A stretch of 64,000 nucleotides of DNA, taken from assembly GCF_963676485.1 (NCBI RefSeq), contig NZ_OY781114.1, positions 2,265,001-2,329,000 of the forward strand, written 5' to 3'. The notes beneath the pieces are model-generated. The model saw only the letters and a list, made by a program, of their open reading frames with translations. It did no database searches and had not been told where the DNA came from. The translations under genes were made by a program, and so were the position numbers. Source of the stretch: an uncultured Cohaesibacter sp. (lineage in GTDB: Bacteria > Pseudomonadota > Alphaproteobacteria > Rhizobiales > Cohaesibacteraceae). Shown here piece by piece: positions 62,394 to 64,000 of this stretch (within the stretch, counting starts at the first letter, position 1; every line of letters starts with the position of its first letter).

Positions 62394-63659
62394 ATGAATA
62401 GAATTGCCAAAGCTGCACTTATGATTACAGCTGGCCTGATGCCATTTGCCGCGACGATTGCCAGCGCAGAAACCATTAACTGGGCCTTGTGGGATTGGGA
62501 CAAGACCGCCTATTACAAACCGCTTATCAAGGCTTTCGAAGCCAAATATCCGGATATTAAAGTCACCTATACCGATCTTGGTTCCGCTGACTATAACACC
62601 ATGTTGATGACGCAGCTGTCCGGTGGCGGCTCGGACCTTGACGTTGTTCAGGTCAAGGATATTCCCGGATACGCCATCCTGATGAAATCCAATGCGATCA
62701 TCAGCTTGAATGACGATATCAAAAAAGCCGGAATCGATGCGTCTGCTTATGGTGGTCTCATTGAGGAGCTGACCGTTGAGGGCAATACCTATGCCCTGCC
62801 TTTCCGGTCTGACAGCTGGATCCTTTATTACAACAAGGATCTGTTTGACAAAGCCGGAATTGCCTATCCTTCCAACGACATGACATGGGATCAGTTTGCT
62901 GATACGGCCCGCAAGGTGACCAGTGGGTTTGGTGCCAACAAAAATTATGGTGCCCTGTTCCACACCTGGCGATCAACCGTTGAGCTGCCTTGCATCTTGG
63001 ATGGCAAGCATTCCCTGGATGGCGGCCACTATGCTTTCCTGAAACCGTGTTATGAGCGCGTTCTTAAACTGCAGGAAGAAAAAGTTGTTCCGTCCTATGC
63101 CTCATTGAAAACTTCCGGCACCCATTACTCCGGCCCGTTCTTTAATGGTCAGGTTGCCATGTTGCCTATGGGCAGTTGGTTCATTGGTACCCAGATCGCC
63201 AAGGTTGCTTCTGGTGAATCTCTTTCCAAGAATTGGGGGCTTGCCAAATATCCGCATCCAGAAGGCGTGAAAGCTGGCACAACGGCTGCTACCATCACCT
63301 CTCTGGCTGTTAGCGCCAACTCCAAGCATCAGGATGCTGCTTTGAAGTTCGTCAACTTCGTCGCAGGGTCTGAAGGCGCAAAAATCATCGCTGGCACAGG
63401 CACCCTGCCTGCCATCAGGGACGATGAAGTGCTTGGCGTGATCACTTCAAAGGAAGGCTATCCGCAGGACGAAAATTCCAAGAAAGCCCTGCAGACGGTC
63501 AAAGGGTATCTTGAAATGCCGGTCAACCTGTTGGCGGCAAAGATGGAAGTTGTTTTGAACCGGGCGCATGATTCCATCATGACAGACAATATCTCCATCG
63601 ATGAAGGCCTCAAAGAAATGGATGAAGGCGTTCAGCAGATCATCAAAGAAAATCAATAA
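62394..63659 (+). CDS. Carbohydrate ABC transporter substrate-binding protein
   Basis: 421 residues. The signal peptide ends at about FAATIASAETIN. The type II sugar-binding fold has AFEAKYPDIKVTYTDLGSADYNTML, DLDVVQVKDIPGYAIL and YYNKDLFDKAGIAYPSNDMTWDQFADTARK. The ATG at 62394 has TGGAGGA upstream, while the frame stays open back to 62280 without a site. Its ligand is probably an oligosaccharide with a unsaturated uronyl end, inferred from the locus. Confidence 0.95.
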   Translation: MNRIAKAALMITAGLMPFAATIASAETINWALWDWDKTAYYKPLIKAFEAKYPDIKVTYTDLGSADYNTMLMTQLSGGGSDLDVVQVKDIPGYAILMKSNAIISLNDDIKKAGIDASAYGGLIEELTVEGNTYALPFRSDSWILYYNKDLFDKAGIAYPSNDMTWDQFADTARKVTSGFGANKNYGALFHTWRSTVELPCILDGKHSLDGGHYAFLKPCYERVLKLQEEKVVPSYASLKTSGTHYSGPFFNGQVAMLPMGSWFIGTQIAKVASGESLSKNWGLAKYPHPEGVKAGTTAATITSLAVSANSKHQDAALKFVNFVAGSEGAKIIAGTGTLPAIRDDEVLGVITSKEGYPQDENSKKALQTVKGYLEMPVNLLAAKMEVVLNRAHDSIMTDNISIDEGLKEMDEGVQQIIKENQ

Positions 63660-63666
63660 AATAAGC

Positions 63667-63703
63667 TAGGCTTTGCCCGGACAGTCTTTCCGGGCAAAGC
63701 CTA
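63667..63703 (+). terminator. Hairpin after the binding protein gene
   Basis: A perfect 14-bp stem (taggctttgcccgg / ccgggcaaagccta) with a loop of about nine bases but without a T tract. It probably protects the mRNA end or gives partial termination. 145 bp of gene-free sequence follow it. Confidence 0.6.
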
Positions 63704-63848
63704 CCCCACGAAACTCTCACGGTCGCCTTGGTTCTGGGCGGCCGCTTTCCTTGTGCAGGTTTGGTCTGCTTCTTCCTTATCCGAAAGATCCTTGCAAAGA
63801 GCGGCGCTCTTTTGCGTGAGGAAGGTTCCATTCGAAAGGGTTCACCCC

Positions 63849-64000
63849 ATGACAGTTCAACCTGATATTGCTTGGTTGTCCGACCCGCAAACGTTCGCAA
63901 TCAACCGACTTGATGCCTATTCCGATCATGTTGCCTATCCGGATCTGGAGAGTGTGCAGGAGGCCAAAGGGAATGCCTTTCGGCAAAGTCTGAATGGCTC
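63849..64000 (+). CDS. Beta-galactosidase-like GH2 protein, 5' end only
   Basis: Fifty codons from the ATG at 63849, cut by the window end. The start MTVQPDIAWLSDPQTFAINR and the following SDHVAYPDL, FRQSLNGS look like the N-terminal sugar-binding domain of glycoside hydrolase family 2 beta-galactosidases. AAAGG lies about 10 bases upstream. It fits the polysaccharide locus. The rest is outside. Confidence 0.75.
   Translation, partial: MTVQPDIAWLSDPQTFAINRLDAYSDHVAYPDLESVQEAKGNAFRQSLNG

Overview
The window looks like an alphaproteobacterial chromosome, most likely a marine member of the Hyphomicrobiales. This is inferred from the 23S and 5S rRNA, moderate-to-high GC, the linked HflKC, DUF1488 and transglutaminase-like genes, and ABC and TRAP uptake systems for sugars and polysaccharide fragments. 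A Cohaesibacter-like organism would fit, but this cannot be proven from the window.

Layout. 1-2600: the 3' part of a 23S rRNA gene, a 5S gene and a strong terminator. 2676-3599: a HAD-IIA hydrolase. 3803-30188: a 26-kb run of 15 genes on the + strand, nearly all overlapping or separated by a few bases. It encodes two different MoxR-type AAA+ ATPases, a DUF58 protein, two membrane-anchored VWA proteins, a 2405-residue membrane-anchored protein that looks like tandem beta-propeller blades, a multi-pass M48-type metalloprotease and seven or more proteins I cannot assign. This is the most unusual part of the window. It looks like a large relative of the MoxR-VWA(-beta-propeller) systems: ATPases and VWA adaptors that could act on a giant periplasmic propeller, with a membrane protease at the end.

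30436-33406: a TRAP transporter (small and large membrane subunits, binding protein). 33624-42197: a DeoR repressor divergent from deoC, followed by a sugar ABC importer (binding protein, ATPase, two permeases), a DUF4432 aldose-epimerase-like enzyme and a PfkB kinase. Together these form a coherent deoxyribose uptake and breakdown operon. 42298-45018 (minus): a NikK-NikM-NikL-NikQ nickel/cobalt ECF-type importer with no ATPase gene beside it. A perfect NikR operator precedes it, and a divergent NikR-like gene has lost three of four canonical nickel ligands.

45966-53657: a FIST-GGDEF signalling protein, hflK-hflC, several small proteins, a transglutaminase-like protein, a DUF1488 protein and a Crp/Fnr regulator. 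53741-64000: a polysaccharide utilisation locus with a GntR/FadR regulator, an F5/8-like protein, a heparinase II/III-like lyase, a divergent ABC importer (two permeases, ATPase, binding protein), a GH88 unsaturated uronyl hydrolase, a YesL/DUF624 protein and the start of a GH2 beta-galactosidase. Together they suggest cleavage of a uronate-containing polysaccharide by a lyase, import of the fragments and removal of the unsaturated uronyl group. I saw no insertion sequences, CRISPR arrays or tRNA genes.
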